A DNA stretch of 64,000 bases from Chryseobacterium scophthalmum (GCF_900143185.1 NZ_FSRQ01000002.1:310001-374000), one strand, 5' to 3'. Shown: positions 9,038 through 18,566, numbered from the stretch's first letter. Notes: generated from the sequence alone by a model not told the origin. A program made the numbers and translations.

Positions 9038-9409
9038 TTAATTTGCATCAAATGCTTCAAAAGCATCTTCAATATGTTCTATAATGAGTTTTCCTTTTTC
9101 GTCGGGAAGAACAGAAATAATATCAAATCGTACTTCCTGATCTTTATTAAATTCTTCCATAAAATGATTGGCTGCCGTAACAATAAGTTTGATCTTACCT
9201 TTTGTAACAGCTTCCTGAGGCAAAATGAAAAAATCGGTCGATCTCGCTTTTACTTCTGTTATAATAATTAAATTATCTTTTTCAGCGATAATATCGATCT
9301 CAGCTTTTTGATAACGGAAGTTTCGCACAAGAATTTTGTAGCCGTTTTCCTGTAAAAACTGAACTGCCAAATCTTCTGCTAGTTTGCCGAGGTCGTTGTG
9401 ATCTGCCAT
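9038..9409 (-). CDS. YraN family protein (UPF0102)
   Basis: A 123-residue protein of the UPF0102/YraN family, which has a restriction-endonuclease-like fold. Visible motifs are GKLAEDLAVQFLQENGY at the start, then the nuclease-like core (AEIDIIAEKDNLIIITEVKAR), in which the conserved Asp, Glu and Lys residues match the usual active-site pattern. Its cellular substrate is unknown. It follows the LD-carboxypeptidase gene on the same strand at about 40 bp. Confidence 0.9.
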   Translation of the reverse strand: MADHNDLGKLAEDLAVQFLQENGYKILVRNFRYQKAEIDIIAEKDNLIIITEVKARSTDFFILPQEAVTKGKIKLIVTAANHFMEEFNKDQEVRFDIISVLPDEKGKLIIEHIEDAFEAFDAN

Positions 9410-9451
9410 TTGAGTTGGAGTGTTTGAGAGTAGGGAAGTTTTAGGGTTTAT

Positions 9452-10375
9452 TTAAAACTCAACCTTTACCTTATCATTAATCTTTACCTTAACCTGGCTT
9501 CCAATAATCAACGGTCGATTATCCTTAATGTGTCCATTTGGAAAATCAAAAACAACCGGGAAATTATACTGAGAGATTCTATCGGCAATAAGCTGGTTTG
9601 CAAATTCATCAAAGCTTTCTTCGTATTGTTTGTTGTCTTTTTCGTCACCCATATTGGTCATTCCACCAACAATTAAACCTTTTATTTTTGTAAAAACTCC
9701 AGCCAATTCAAGACTCATCATCATTCTGTCGAGCGCATAAAAATTTTCGCCAATATCTTCGATGAATAATATTTTATCTTTAAAATCAAAAGAATATTTG
9801 GTTCCTAAAAGCGCATAAATAAGCGCTAAATTCCCTCCGATCAATTCGCCTTCAATATTTCCTTTTTTATTAAATTGATTTGATTCTAAACTGTATTTTG
9901 GCTTTTTTCCTTTTAAAATATCAAAAATAAAATCATAGCTTTCTTCAGTAACTCCGAAGCTTGATGTTTTAATGGTTTGACCGTGTATGGAAACAAAACC
10001 TTTTTTCAGTAAAAAACTTTGTATAACCGTATTATCAGAATAACCGATGTACCATTTCGGATTTTTGGTAAATTCTTTTAAGTTTAAACCATGAATTAAA
10101 TGTTGACAACCATAACCACCTCTTGAAGCCCAAACTGCAGAAATTTCACTGTCATTTAAAGCCCAATTCATATCTTTCAATCTTTGCTCCTCAGTTCCGG
10201 CGTAATTGTATCCGTTTGAAAATTTAGTATAAAGATTTTCGCCTAAAACAGGTTCAAAACCTTTAGATTTAATCATTTCAATTCCTTTTTCCAGTTGAGT
10301 GAGTTCCACTGAACCTGCAGGTGAAATGATGGCAATTTTATCGCCTTTCTTAAGTGATTTTGGAAATATTTTCAT
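9452..10375 (-). CDS. LD-carboxypeptidase (peptidase family S66)
   Basis: A 307-residue S66 peptidase, full length for the family. It begins with LKKGDKIAIISPAG. The nucleophile Ser lies in WYIGYSDNTVIQ, the Glu in FIEDIGENFYALDRM, and the His in FPNGHIKDNRPL, completing the Ser-Glu-His triad known for LdcA/MccF enzymes. LdcA removes the terminal D-Ala from murein tetrapeptides in the cytoplasm during peptidoglycan recycling, while MccF relatives detoxify microcin C. No signal peptide is seen, consistent with a cytoplasmic role. Confidence 0.9.
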   Translation of the reverse strand: MKIFPKSLKKGDKIAIISPAGSVELTQLEKGIEMIKSKGFEPVLGENLYTKFSNGYNYAGTEEQRLKDMNWALNDSEISAVWASRGGYGCQHLIHGLNLKEFTKNPKWYIGYSDNTVIQSFLLKKGFVSIHGQTIKTSSFGVTEESYDFIFDILKGKKPKYSLESNQFNKKGNIEGELIGGNLALIYALLGTKYSFDFKDKILFIEDIGENFYALDRMMMSLELAGVFTKIKGLIVGGMTNMGDEKDNKQYEESFDEFANQLIADRISQYNFPVVFDFPNGHIKDNRPLIIGSQVKVKINDKVKVEF

Positions 10376-10422
10376 TAATCAGTTGTTGTTTTTTAATATG
10401 ATTATTTTAGTGATTCTTAAAA

Positions 10423-10507
10423 TTTAACGCAAAGTTCGCAAAGATTTCTTTTACTATTATTCTGCATATTTTTTGTTCGCAAAGGCGTTCTACTTAGCAA
10501 AGAAACC
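10423..10507. repeat. Degenerate intergenic repeat with CGCAAAG units
   Basis: The spacer between the LysE and LD-carboxypeptidase genes begins TTTAACGCAAAG, identical to the ends of the palindromic repeats at 46.7, 50.25 and 53.2 kb. It then contains three further CGCAAAG- or AGCAAAG-like units in direct orientation. It lacks the long inverted arms of those copies, so it may be a decayed or related element. Confidence 0.4.
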
Positions 10508-10531
10508 CAAGATATTTCAATTGAAAAATGA

Positions 10532-11212
10532 TTATTTTTTATATTTTAATTCCTTTTTTTCGGCTTCTTCCAGCTGCTTATCAAACTGATTAAACATTTT
10601 AAAGCTTTGAAGGAAAATGAAAAAACTGAAAATAATCAGCACAACTCCCACCCCTTTTCTAATGTTGTTTGCCAGTTTTTGAGTCAGTTTATAATGGAAT
10701 TGTTTTGCAAGAAAAATTTTAGCAAAATCAATTAAAAGATAAGTTGCGATTACAATTGCCAAGTAAAGAATCAATGTTTCTGTATCAGGATATTGATTTC
10801 GAACTCCAATTACCGTTACTAACCAAAAAAGAATAACTCCGACATTCAGAAGATTTAAAAGAAATCCGTTGAGGAATGTTTTAAAATAATTCTGGCTGAT
10901 TATTTTTTCTTCTCCAGGTAAATGCATTTTAGTTTTTGTCACCATCATGATGATTCCGTAAGTAAGAATAAGGATGGAGGTAATTCTGTAAAAACCGGGA
11001 TGTTTATCAATTAAATTAACAATATCTGCACTTGCATAATAGGCTGCAACGATACATAGTAAATCTGCTGTAATAACACCAAAGTCTAGCGCTAAAGCAT
11101 GTTTAGGACCTCTTGTGAAACTGGTTTCAATCAAAAGGAAAAAAATAGGACCAATGAAAACCAGGCTCAACATAAAACCAAGACCAATGGCCGACAATAT
11201 AAGTTCAAACAT
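10532..11212 (-). CDS. LysE family translocator
   Basis: A 226-residue membrane protein with about six hydrophobic segments. The first (ILSAIGLGFMLSLVFIGPIFF) carries the conserved Gly-Pro region of LysE/RhtB exporters, and the charged C-terminus (QLEEAEKKELKYKK) is cytoplasmic in character. LysE-type proteins export amino acids or related small molecules. The ligand cannot be assigned. It is a single gene separated from its neighbours by more than 140 bp on each side. Confidence 0.85.
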   Translation of the reverse strand: MFELILSAIGLGFMLSLVFIGPIFFLLIETSFTRGPKHALALDFGVITADLLCIVAAYYASADIVNLIDKHPGFYRITSILILTYGIIMMVTKTKMHLPGEEKIISQNYFKTFLNGFLLNLLNVGVILFWLVTVIGVRNQYPDTETLILYLAIVIATYLLIDFAKIFLAKQFHYKLTQKLANNIRKGVGVVLIIFSFFIFLQSFKMFNQFDKQLEEAEKKELKYKK

Positions 11213-11311
11213 TCAAAATTGTTTCTATCCCAAATTTAAAAATTATATTTCTATTTGTCTGCAAAAATGAGTTTTTTAAACCTGAATTGTACAATAAAGA
11301 CTTTTTAAAAC

Positions 11312-11341
11312 AAAAAAAGACTGCCACAATCGGGCAGTCTT
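11312..11341 (-). terminator. Terminator of rnr
   Basis: A 9-bp stem (AAGACTGCC at 11317-11325, GGCAGTCTT at 11333-11341) with a 7-nt loop, followed on the minus strand by a run of seven T. It lies 20 bp past the rnr stop codon. Confidence 0.85.
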
Positions 11342-11361
11342 CTGTATTTATTTTTAAAATC

Positions 11362-13512
11362 TTAATCAACAATCTTAAAATCGAGCTGTTTCTGAATTAA
11401 ATTGGCTTTTACCACTTTAATCTGAACATGATCTCCCAATTGATATCTGTTTCCTGTACGAGATCCGTAAACAGCATGTGTTGCTTTATCATATGTGTAA
11501 GAATCATCCATCAAATCGCGAAGTTTGATTAAACCTTCCGCGCCGTTTTCAGGAATTTCTACCCAGAAACCAAATTCTGCAACTCCGGAAATTACCCCTG
11601 TGAAAGTTTCTCCCAAATGTTTTTCCATGAATTTCACCTGCATAAATTTGATAGAATCTCTTTCTGCATCGGCTGCCAAACGTTCCATTGCGCTACAGTG
11701 TTTTGCTTTTTCTTCCAATTCATTTCTGTCGGGAGATTTTCCTCCATCCAAATAATGCTGCAACAATCTATGTGCAAGCAAATCCGGATAACGACGGATA
11801 GGAGAGGTGAAGTGCGAATAATAATCGAATCCTAAACCGTAGTGACCGATAGGATCTGTAGAATAAACGGCTTTACTCATGCTTCGCATCGCCAAAGTTT
11901 CGATCATATTTTCTTCGCCTTTTCCTTTTACATCTTTCAACAAAGTATTTAAAGATTCTGCCACTTTTTTGGTATTGGCAAGATCCATTTTGTATCCAAA
12001 AGTAGAAACGAAATCTCTTAAAGCTTCAAGTTTTGCAGGATCCGGATCGTCGTGAATTCTGTAAATAAATGTGTTTTCATTGGGTCTTCCGCTTTTCAAC
12101 GAAACAAATTCCGAAACTTTTTTATTCGCCAACAACATAAATTCTTCTATCAGGTGATTAGAATCTTTACTGATTTTAAAGTAAACTCCAATCGGCTGAT
12201 TATTTTCATCTAAATTGAATCTAACCTCACTTCTGTCGAAAGTAATCGCACCGTTTTTGATACGACCTGCACGCATAATTTTAGCTAATCTGTCTAAAAC
12301 ATTGATTTCTTCCTGCAAATCGCCTTCTTTGGTTTCTATTCTTTCCTGAGCTTCCTCATAAGTGAATCTTCTGTCTGAATGAATGACCGTTCTTCCAAAC
12401 CATTGTTTCTGAATTTCTGCATTGTCATTCAACTCAAAAACAGCAGAAAAAGTATATTTATCTTCATTCGGACGAAGCGAACAAACATCATTACTCAAAA
12501 CTTCCGGAAGCATTGGCACAACGCGGTCTACCAAATAGACAGAAGTTGCTCTTTCGTACGCTTCATCATCCAAAATAGTTCCCGGAACCACGTAATGAGA
12601 AACGTCTGCAATATGAACTCCGACTTCCCAGTTTCCATTTTCTAATTTGCGCATCGACAATGCATCATCAAAATCTTTTGCATCTTTCGGGTCAATCGTA
12701 AATGTTAAAACATCACGCATATCCCAACGTTTTGCAGCTTCTTCATCAGTGATTCTGCGGTCTATTTTATCGGCATCTCTCTCCACTTCTTCAGGGAATT
12801 CGTACGGTAAACCGTATTCTGCAAGAATAGAGTGGATCTCTGTTTCGTGATCTCCCGGGTTTCCTAAAACCTGTAAAATTTCTCCTTCAGGATTTTTATC
12901 TCCGGGTTTCCATTCTGTCATTTTTACAACGACTTTATTGCCATTTTCAGCACCGTTTATTTTTCCTTTTGGAATAAAAATATCGGTATTAATTGTCTTT
13001 TTATCACAAACTACAAACCCAAATTCTTTATGAGGAACCAATTGGAAAGTCCCCACGAATTCTGATCTTTTTCTTTCGAGAACTTCTAAAACAGAACCTT
13101 CAAGTTTTTTACCTTTAAAATTGTAGGTAACAATTAAAACTTTATCGCCCTGTAAAGCGTCTTTCACATTTTTTGAGTGAATAAAAATATCATCTTTTAA
13201 GTTTTCAACCGCTACATAAGCATTTCCGCTTTGGTTAAAATCGATAATTCCGGTTAAAGTACCTTCAATATTAAGATTGATGCTGTATTTTCCTTTGTCG
13301 GTTTCTTTGATTCTTTGGCTTGACAATAGCTTGTGCAAAGCCTGAATCACCATCTCACGCTGTCTCGGATTTTTATGATCTATTCCGTCTGAGATTTGTT
13401 TGTAATTGTATACTTTAGTTTGGTTTTGATTCATAAATCTCATGATCAACCTTCCGATTTCCATTAATTTATGATCATTTTTCTGACTTATATATTTTTT
13501 CTTTTTTGCCAT
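11362..13512 (-). CDS. rnr: Ribonuclease R
   Basis: A 716-residue RNase II/R-family 3'-5' exoribonuclease. Order of domains: an N-terminal winged-helix region (MEIGRLIMRFMNQNQ), cold-shock OB folds (GTLTGIIDFNQSGNAYV and GTFQLVPHKEFGFVV), the RNB catalytic domain with the metal-binding Asp cluster in TIDPKDAKDFDDALS, and a C-terminal S1 domain (FTGVISGVAEFGFWVEI). RNase R degrades structured RNA and works in RNA quality control and ribosome decay. The tail after S1 is short, without the long Lys-rich tail of enterobacterial RNase R. Confidence 0.96.
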   Translation of the reverse strand: MAKKKKYISQKNDHKLMEIGRLIMRFMNQNQTKVYNYKQISDGIDHKNPRQREMVIQALHKLLSSQRIKETDKGKYSINLNIEGTLTGIIDFNQSGNAYVAVENLKDDIFIHSKNVKDALQGDKVLIVTYNFKGKKLEGSVLEVLERKRSEFVGTFQLVPHKEFGFVVCDKKTINTDIFIPKGKINGAENGNKVVVKMTEWKPGDKNPEGEILQVLGNPGDHETEIHSILAEYGLPYEFPEEVERDADKIDRRITDEEAAKRWDMRDVLTFTIDPKDAKDFDDALSMRKLENGNWEVGVHIADVSHYVVPGTILDDEAYERATSVYLVDRVVPMLPEVLSNDVCSLRPNEDKYTFSAVFELNDNAEIQKQWFGRTVIHSDRRFTYEEAQERIETKEGDLQEEINVLDRLAKIMRAGRIKNGAITFDRSEVRFNLDENNQPIGVYFKISKDSNHLIEEFMLLANKKVSEFVSLKSGRPNENTFIYRIHDDPDPAKLEALRDFVSTFGYKMDLANTKKVAESLNTLLKDVKGKGEENMIETLAMRSMSKAVYSTDPIGHYGLGFDYYSHFTSPIRRYPDLLAHRLLQHYLDGGKSPDRNELEEKAKHCSAMERLAADAERDSIKFMQVKFMEKHLGETFTGVISGVAEFGFWVEIPENGAEGLIKLRDLMDDSYTYDKATHAVYGSRTGNRYQLGDHVQIKVVKANLIQKQLDFKIVD

Positions 13513-13665
13513 TTTTTAATTTGATTGTATAAAGATATTTCCTTTAGCTTGTAATCGGAAATATTTTGTTTTATTTCTAAGTTTTATTTAATTTCTTGAT
13601 GACGTTTTTTTAAATTAATCATCATCATTTTTTGGATTACTATCCTTTTTTTGTTTAGTAATAGA

Positions 13666-14472
13666 TTATTTAGTTTTTTCTTCTAAAAAATTCCATTTTC
13701 CATCTTTGTATTGATAAAGCAAATATCTTTTGCTGAGTTCTTTTTCTTCATTTCCTAAAATGATTGTAACGCTATAAACGCCCGAATTGTCACTTACGAC
13801 AGGAAATATTTTCATATCAAGTTGAAGATAATTCTGTGCAATTATTTTATTCTTGTCAAGGCTAATTTCTAAGCTCTCATTTGTTTTTTTATGAGATGAA
13901 TAATAAAATTCTTTCTTTTTATTATTTAAATCTCTGTAAATTCCTTTGTAAAAAGGCTCAATATTTCGTGTTTTAAGATAATTATTTTCATCCTTCATAT
14001 TTTGTTCAAAAGACCAAAATGGGAATTCAATCAAAGGAACAATTATTTTATTATCAAAGAAATTTAGAATTTTTAAATAGCTATTTTTATTCCATACCTT
14101 TTCGAAAACATCTTTGTTAATATACTTTTCATAATGTTTGCATTTAAAAAAAAAATCATTCCCGCAAGAAGATATTATTGTATTGTAATCAGGATTAAGT
14201 ATTACTATTTTTCTTTCATCAGATTTTATTTTCTGAAATTCTTTCAGTTTTAAAAGCTCATCAAATAGTGTTTCAAAATTAAGTTTCTGAAGTTCTTCAG
14301 ACTGCTTTTCATAAAGTGCTTTTTCTTCATCATAGATTTTTTGACAATCTACTTTTCTTAGTCCTGAAATTACAACATCTTCAATTTTATCATTATTTAC
14401 AGAATCTTTTTCCTGTGCTTGAAGACACAGAAAACTTAATAACAAGAAAAATGAAAATATAAATTTATTCAA
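13666..14472 (-). CDS. Hypothetical exported protein
   Basis: A 268-residue protein I do not recognise. It has a clear signal peptide (NKFIFSFFLLLSFLCLQAQ), then a charged region with a possible coiled coil (EEKALYEKQSEELQKLNFETLFDELLKLKE) and several aromatic-rich strands. Two cysteines (SSCGNDFFFKCKHY) could pair in the periplasm. The start is a TTG at 14472; no ATG would retain the signal peptide. It stands alone between rnr and rpiB. Confidence 0.7.
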   Translation of the reverse strand: MNKFIFSFFLLLSFLCLQAQEKDSVNNDKIEDVVISGLRKVDCQKIYDEEKALYEKQSEELQKLNFETLFDELLKLKEFQKIKSDERKIVILNPDYNTIISSCGNDFFFKCKHYEKYINKDVFEKVWNKNSYLKILNFFDNKIIVPLIEFPFWSFEQNMKDENNYLKTRNIEPFYKGIYRDLNNKKKEFYYSSHKKTNESLEISLDKNKIIAQNYLQLDMKIFPVVSDNSGVYSVTIILGNEEKELSKRYLLYQYKDGKWNFLEEKTK

Positions 14473-14524
14473 AAGTTAAATTTCTTTAATCAAAACCTAT
14501 CAATTTCCATTTGGAATATTTACG

Positions 14525-14665
14525 ATGAAAGTTTTAGTTAAATTTAAAACAAATATGGAGAAGGAGAGAGAAAATTTTCTGAAAGTCTTTATTAAAGAAT
14601 CTGAAATTTCGTTAGGAATCAACAGCTTGGTAATTTCTGTTGGACAGTGCAAATATATAAAATAA
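14525..14665 (+). CDS. Possible 46-residue protein, uncertain
   Basis: An ATG-to-TAA frame (MKVLVKFKTNMEKEREN...) on the plus strand in the gap between two minus-strand genes. It is charged and has no membrane segment. The ATG has no clear ribosome binding site and no TAnnTTTG element was seen. Chance is a real possibility in DNA this rich in A. Confidence 0.2.
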   Translation: MKVLVKFKTNMEKERENFLKVFIKESEISLGINSLVISVGQCKYIK

Positions 14666-14674
14666 AAAATAAAT

Positions 14675-14702
14675 AAGGCTTGTAATTTGATTTACAAGCC
14701 TT
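14675..14702 (-). terminator. Terminator of rpiB
   Basis: A perfect 11-bp stem (AAGGCTTGTAA at 14675-14685, TTACAAGCCTT at 14692-14702) with a 6-nt loop, followed on the minus strand by a T-rich tail. It begins 8 bp past the rpiB stop. Confidence 0.85.
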
Positions 14703-14709
14703 TATCAAT

Positions 14710-15144
14710 TTAGCAGAATGCAATTTTGTCTACTCTGTTTTGGTGTCTTCCTCCTTCAAATTCTGTATTCAAAAAAGTTTTTACAATTTCCAAAGCATAT
14801 TCTTTAGCCACGAATCTTGCAGGTAATGCAACCATATTGGCATTATTGTGTTGTTTAGATAAAGCCGCAATTTCCGGCATCCACGAAAGTGCGCAACGAA
14901 TTCCTTGGTGTTTATTAGCAGAAAGCTGTACGCCTTGTCCACTTCCACAAACTAAAATTCCTAATTCATTGTCTCCATTTTCAACAGAAGAAGCTGCTGG
15001 ATGTACAAAATCAGGGTAATCTACACTTTCAAGAGAATGAGTTCCAAAATCCTGAATTTCAAATTCGTCTTGTAACTGCTGTTTCAAATATTCTTTATAT
15101 TCAAAACCTGCATGATCTGCTGCAATAGCAATTTTTCTTTTCAT
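14710..15144 (-). CDS. rpiB: Ribose-5-phosphate isomerase B
   Basis: A 144-residue RpiB/LacA-family isomerase of normal length. The N-terminal KIAIAADHAGFEYKE contains the substrate-binding DHAG, and the LVCGSGQGVQLSANKHQGIRCAL segment contains the catalytic Cys loop. It interconverts ribose 5-phosphate and ribulose 5-phosphate in the non-oxidative pentose phosphate pathway; some relatives act on allose 6-phosphate. It is 27 bp downstream of the DUF4139 gene on the same strand and ends at a strong terminator. Confidence 0.94.
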   Translation of the reverse strand: MKRKIAIAADHAGFEYKEYLKQQLQDEFEIQDFGTHSLESVDYPDFVHPAASSVENGDNELGILVCGSGQGVQLSANKHQGIRCALSWMPEIAALSKQHNNANMVALPARFVAKEYALEIVKTFLNTEFEGGRHQNRVDKIAFC

Positions 15145-15171
15145 TTTTTACTTTTAAATTTATTTTTACTT

Positions 15172-16743
15172 TTATCTTATATCTGCAGTCATTAAATCTT
15201 TTGGCAAAGTTACGTTAAATCCGAATTTAATCTTCTTAGTTTCATTAGGTTTTATCTCAAAATTCCAAATCAGGAAACCTGAGCTTTTGTCATAGTCTGC
15301 ATTATCCGGATTAACAGCTTCTATTTTTATATTTTCTGCGACTGAAAGCGGAATCTGATCTTTCACTTCAAGTTTCACAGAGGTATCTTTATTATTTTTA
15401 ATAGTGATTTCGTAGAGGTAATTTTCAAACTTTTCTTTTTCACCTAAATTTTTAGTTTCTCTTTTTACCAACTCTCTTTTGGTAAGAATATTCGGATCAC
15501 TTCCAAGACTGATCAGCATTTCACTCGTCAATTGATTCGTATCAATATTTGCTGTCCCAATTTGTACATCTTCCATGAAAATATCTGCACTTCCAGGCAG
15601 GAAATTATATTGTGAATAATCTTTTATAGAAGCCAGAAGGAAAGTTTTGCTTTCTAGTTTTGGTGTTGTAAAATATTTATAATTAGTAGTTACTTCAAAG
15701 TCATTCAAATCCTCCGTTACTTCAACATCTGAAGGAAGCACTACATTTTTATCTAAAGAAATTTCTGTTTTCATCGTTCTTTGAGAAATTCTTGATCTAG
15801 AGTCTCCCAATACTGCATATTCAGCTACATTTGAAGTTTTCTCATTACTCTTCGGTCTTTGAAATGCCTGATTGGAAACATAATAATCTCGTTCAGTTCT
15901 CAGGAACCAGCGGTCCAATTCATAAGGTTTATCTTCTGAACTAAAACTTCCGTTGATTAGTTTTACAGGGATATTTTTAAATTCCAAACCTGTATTTTGC
16001 TGAATTTTTGCTTTGTAAGAAATCTTAAGTGGAGATTTTATACCATTAGATTTTATCACATAGTAGGGTCGCCAATTCGCATTTTGAATTTGCTGATTCA
16101 CTTCAAAATTAACCGTTTGTCTTTTATCACTCGTAATTTGAAGAATAATAATATTATTGTAAAATGTTTCATCATCTTTGGACGATGCATATCTTTTATT
16201 CTCCAAAACCGAAATTCTTGATTGATTTTTTGCAATCTTCGCCTGAAAATCAGTTTCCTCTTTGTATAAATTTTTAAGAGTCGTCTGATTAAACTCTATC
16301 ATTTTTAAAATTTCTGCAGAAGAAGGATTCCCCAATGTCTGATTTTTCTGAATAATTCCTATTGAATTTCTAGTCAGAGTCAGCTCCTGTTCAATCTTTT
16401 TGTTAGCATTTTTATAAAACTCAATGCTGTCATTTATAGGACCAATGTTTTTATTTTTACCAAGTTTTTCTGCGTAGTTGCTGTTATATGTTTCGTAACG
16501 TAAAAGGTTAATCTTTTTGTCTGGTTTAAAAGATGAAATATCCATTCCACTGTTTCTTCCAAACTCTTTGATGATGATGAAATTTTTTCCTTGCGCTACA
16601 TCAGCTGAGAAAGAATGTTTGATAATTCCGCCATTTGAATAAATTTTAACTTCTTTAATTTTTGAGGAGGTTGTAGTATAGTTTTCTTGCCCGAAACAAT
16701 TAAAAACGATTAATACAAAAGACAATAAATTGATTTTCAGCAT
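15172..16743 (-). CDS. DUF4139 domain protein (mucoidy inhibitor MuiA-like)
   Basis: About 523 residues. A signal peptide (LKINLLSFVLIVFNCFGQ) is followed by an N-terminal DUF4140-like region (KIKEVKIYSNGGIIKHSF), a coiled coil (KNANKKIEQELTLTRNSIG), and the C-terminal DUF4139 beta-rich domain. This resembles MuiA-like proteins, whose function is not established. The chosen ATG at 16743 starts directly at the signal peptide; a GTG at 16764 would add seven Lys-rich residues. It points away from the origin-like spacer to its right. Confidence 0.82.
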   Translation of the reverse strand: MLKINLLSFVLIVFNCFGQENYTTTSSKIKEVKIYSNGGIIKHSFSADVAQGKNFIIIKEFGRNSGMDISSFKPDKKINLLRYETYNSNYAEKLGKNKNIGPINDSIEFYKNANKKIEQELTLTRNSIGIIQKNQTLGNPSSAEILKMIEFNQTTLKNLYKEETDFQAKIAKNQSRISVLENKRYASSKDDETFYNNIIILQITSDKRQTVNFEVNQQIQNANWRPYYVIKSNGIKSPLKISYKAKIQQNTGLEFKNIPVKLINGSFSSEDKPYELDRWFLRTERDYYVSNQAFQRPKSNEKTSNVAEYAVLGDSRSRISQRTMKTEISLDKNVVLPSDVEVTEDLNDFEVTTNYKYFTTPKLESKTFLLASIKDYSQYNFLPGSADIFMEDVQIGTANIDTNQLTSEMLISLGSDPNILTKRELVKRETKNLGEKEKFENYLYEITIKNNKDTSVKLEVKDQIPLSVAENIKIEAVNPDNADYDKSSGFLIWNFEIKPNETKKIKFGFNVTLPKDLMTADIR

Positions 16744-17358
16744 ATTTTTAATTTTTATTTTCACTTTTTCCCAATTCTCATAAATTGTTAGTTAGTTACT
16801 CACAAATTGTTAAGATCATTGTTAATAACTGTGGAAAAGTTTGTTAAAAATAATATTTTTTTTCTTCTGAAAAAGTTGTAATAGAAATTACTTCCTAATA
16901 TTTGAGTAAAAATTTTTAAAAACTTTTTTCAGAGTATTCCTTAGTTTTTCCATAAATCAGTTATTCATAATCAGAATAGTGGAAAAGTTATCCATAATTG
17001 TTAGTAAGTGATTGAAAAAACAGATTTTCAGCATTTTAAAATGTGAATTAAATATGAGTTACGTATAAAATAGATGTTATCAAGTTTTATCGTTAAAGTT
17101 ATCCCCGAAACTCACAACACTCAACAACAGTATTCATTCTTTCTTTTAAAAAAAAAGATGATAGTGTTGATTGGTGGGTAAAGCTTTGTGGGGAATTTTT
17201 TGAAAACTTTTAAAAGATTCAATTTTTTGCGAGACTTTAAAATCATACATTTGTGAAACTAAAATTCAAAATTATTTGTGAAATGCTTCTGAGCTTTGAA
17301 AATTTGAAATTTTAATTTGATGAAACAATTTCACAGCACAAAAAATATAGATTTAAGT
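16744..17358. other. Candidate replication origin region (non-coding, DnaA-box cluster)
   Basis: A 615-bp AT-rich spacer with no plausible gene. Within 16830-16996 are five DnaA-box-like 9-mers. TGTGGAAAA (16830-16838) fits TTWTNCACA on the minus strand exactly. TTTTCCATA (16946), TTATTCATA (16961), AGTGGAAAA (16979) and TTATCCATA (16988) each have one mismatch. Weaker forms follow at 17099 and 17187. AT-only tracts such as 16842-16862 could unwind. Two parS sites lie 3-5 kb away. No dnaA gene is present. Origin function is an inference. Confidence 0.45.
17227..17253 (+). promoter_or_regulatory. Promoter for pgk
   Basis: TTG at 17227-17229 and TACATTTG at 17246-17253, separated by 16 bp, fit the flavobacterial -33/-7 pattern. 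The leader to the chosen ATG at 17359 would be about 100 nt. Confidence 0.45.
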
Positions 17359-18549
17359 ATGAAAACAATCAACGATTTCAATTTTAAAGATAAGAAAGCT
17401 CTGGTAAGAGTAGATTTTAATGTTCCTCAGGATGATCAACTAAAAGTTACAGACAATACAAGAATTGTTGCGGTTAAACCAACTGTTGAAAAAATTCTTA
17501 AAGATGGAGGTTCTGTAATTTTGATGACTCATCTTGGTAGACCCAAAGGAGAAATAAAAAACGAGTTTTCTCTAAAAAATATTTTAGAAGAGGTTTCTGC
17601 AGTTTTGGGACAAAAAGTAAAATTTGTAGAAGAGTCTGTAGGAGAGAAAGCAGAAAAAGCTGCTTCTGATCTTCAACCTGGTGAAATTTTATTGTTAGAG
17701 AACTTACGTTTTCATAATGAAGAAGAAAAAGGTGATGAAGGTTTTGCTGAGCAACTTTCTAAGCTAGGCGATGCTTATGTAAATGATGCTTTTGGTACAG
17801 CACATAGAGCTCATGCTTCTACTGCCGTGATCGCTAAATTCTTTAATTCAACTAAATTCTTCGGTTTATTGATGGCTAATGAACTAAAAGCTATTGATAA
17901 AGTTTTAAAAAGTGGAGAAAAACCAGTAACTGCTATACTTGGTGGTTCAAAAGTTTCAACTAAAATTACCATTATAGAAAATATTTTGCCTGCAGTAGAC
18001 AATTTAATCATTGGTGGAGGTATGGCTTTCACATTTATTAAAGCGCTTGGTGGAAAAATTGGTACTTCTTTGGTTGAAGAAGATAAATTACCTTTGGCAT
18101 TAGAAATTTTAGGAAAGGCTAAACAACATAATGTAAAAGTATATCTTCCTTCAGATACGATTATTGCTGAAAGCTTTAATAATGATGCTGAAAGAAAAGA
18201 AGTTGATATTTACGAAATTCCTGAAGGATGGATGGGATTGGACGCTGGTGCAAAATCTAGAGATCAGTTTAATGATGTATTGTTAAATTCCAGAACTATT
18301 CTTTGGAACGGGCCAATTGGGGTTTTTGAAATGTCTAATTTTGCTGCAGGAACAATAGCTCTTGGTGAAAGCATCGCTGAAGCTACGAAATTGGGAGCTT
18401 TTTCTCTTGTTGGAGGAGGGGACAGTGTGGCCTTTGTAAAGCAGTTTGGTTATGCTGATAAAGTAAGCTATGTATCTACAGGAGGTGGAGCAATGCTTGA
18501 AAGTTTAGAAGGTCTTGAACTTCCGGGAGTTGCTGCCATAAACAACTAA
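17359..18549 (+). CDS. pgk: Phosphoglycerate kinase
   Basis: A 396-residue phosphoglycerate kinase, the standard bacterial length. Signatures: KKALVRVDFNVPQ near the N-terminus, MTHLGRPKG, LLLENLRFHNEEEKGD, the ILGGSKVSTK hinge region, and the C-terminal nucleotide-binding LVGGGDSVAFVKQFG. It makes ATP from 1,3-bisphosphoglycerate in glycolysis. The ATG at 17359 (MKTINDFNFKDKKALV) gives the family N-terminus; an upstream ATG at 17320 would add 13 poorly conserved residues. A strong terminator follows. Confidence 0.97.
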   Translation: MKTINDFNFKDKKALVRVDFNVPQDDQLKVTDNTRIVAVKPTVEKILKDGGSVILMTHLGRPKGEIKNEFSLKNILEEVSAVLGQKVKFVEESVGEKAEKAASDLQPGEILLLENLRFHNEEEKGDEGFAEQLSKLGDAYVNDAFGTAHRAHASTAVIAKFFNSTKFFGLLMANELKAIDKVLKSGEKPVTAILGGSKVSTKITIIENILPAVDNLIIGGGMAFTFIKALGGKIGTSLVEEDKLPLALEILGKAKQHNVKVYLPSDTIIAESFNNDAERKEVDIYEIPEGWMGLDAGAKSRDQFNDVLLNSRTILWNGPIGVFEMSNFAAGTIALGESIAEATKLGAFSLVGGGDSVAFVKQFGYADKVSYVSTGGGAMLESLEGLELPGVAAINN

Positions 18550-18566
18550 ACTTTAAAAATATATTG

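Noticed and set aside
10423..10507. A CRISPR-like array from the repeated CGCAAAG units
   Set aside because: Units are 7-8 bases with irregular spacing and no spacers; it fits a degenerate intergenic repeat.
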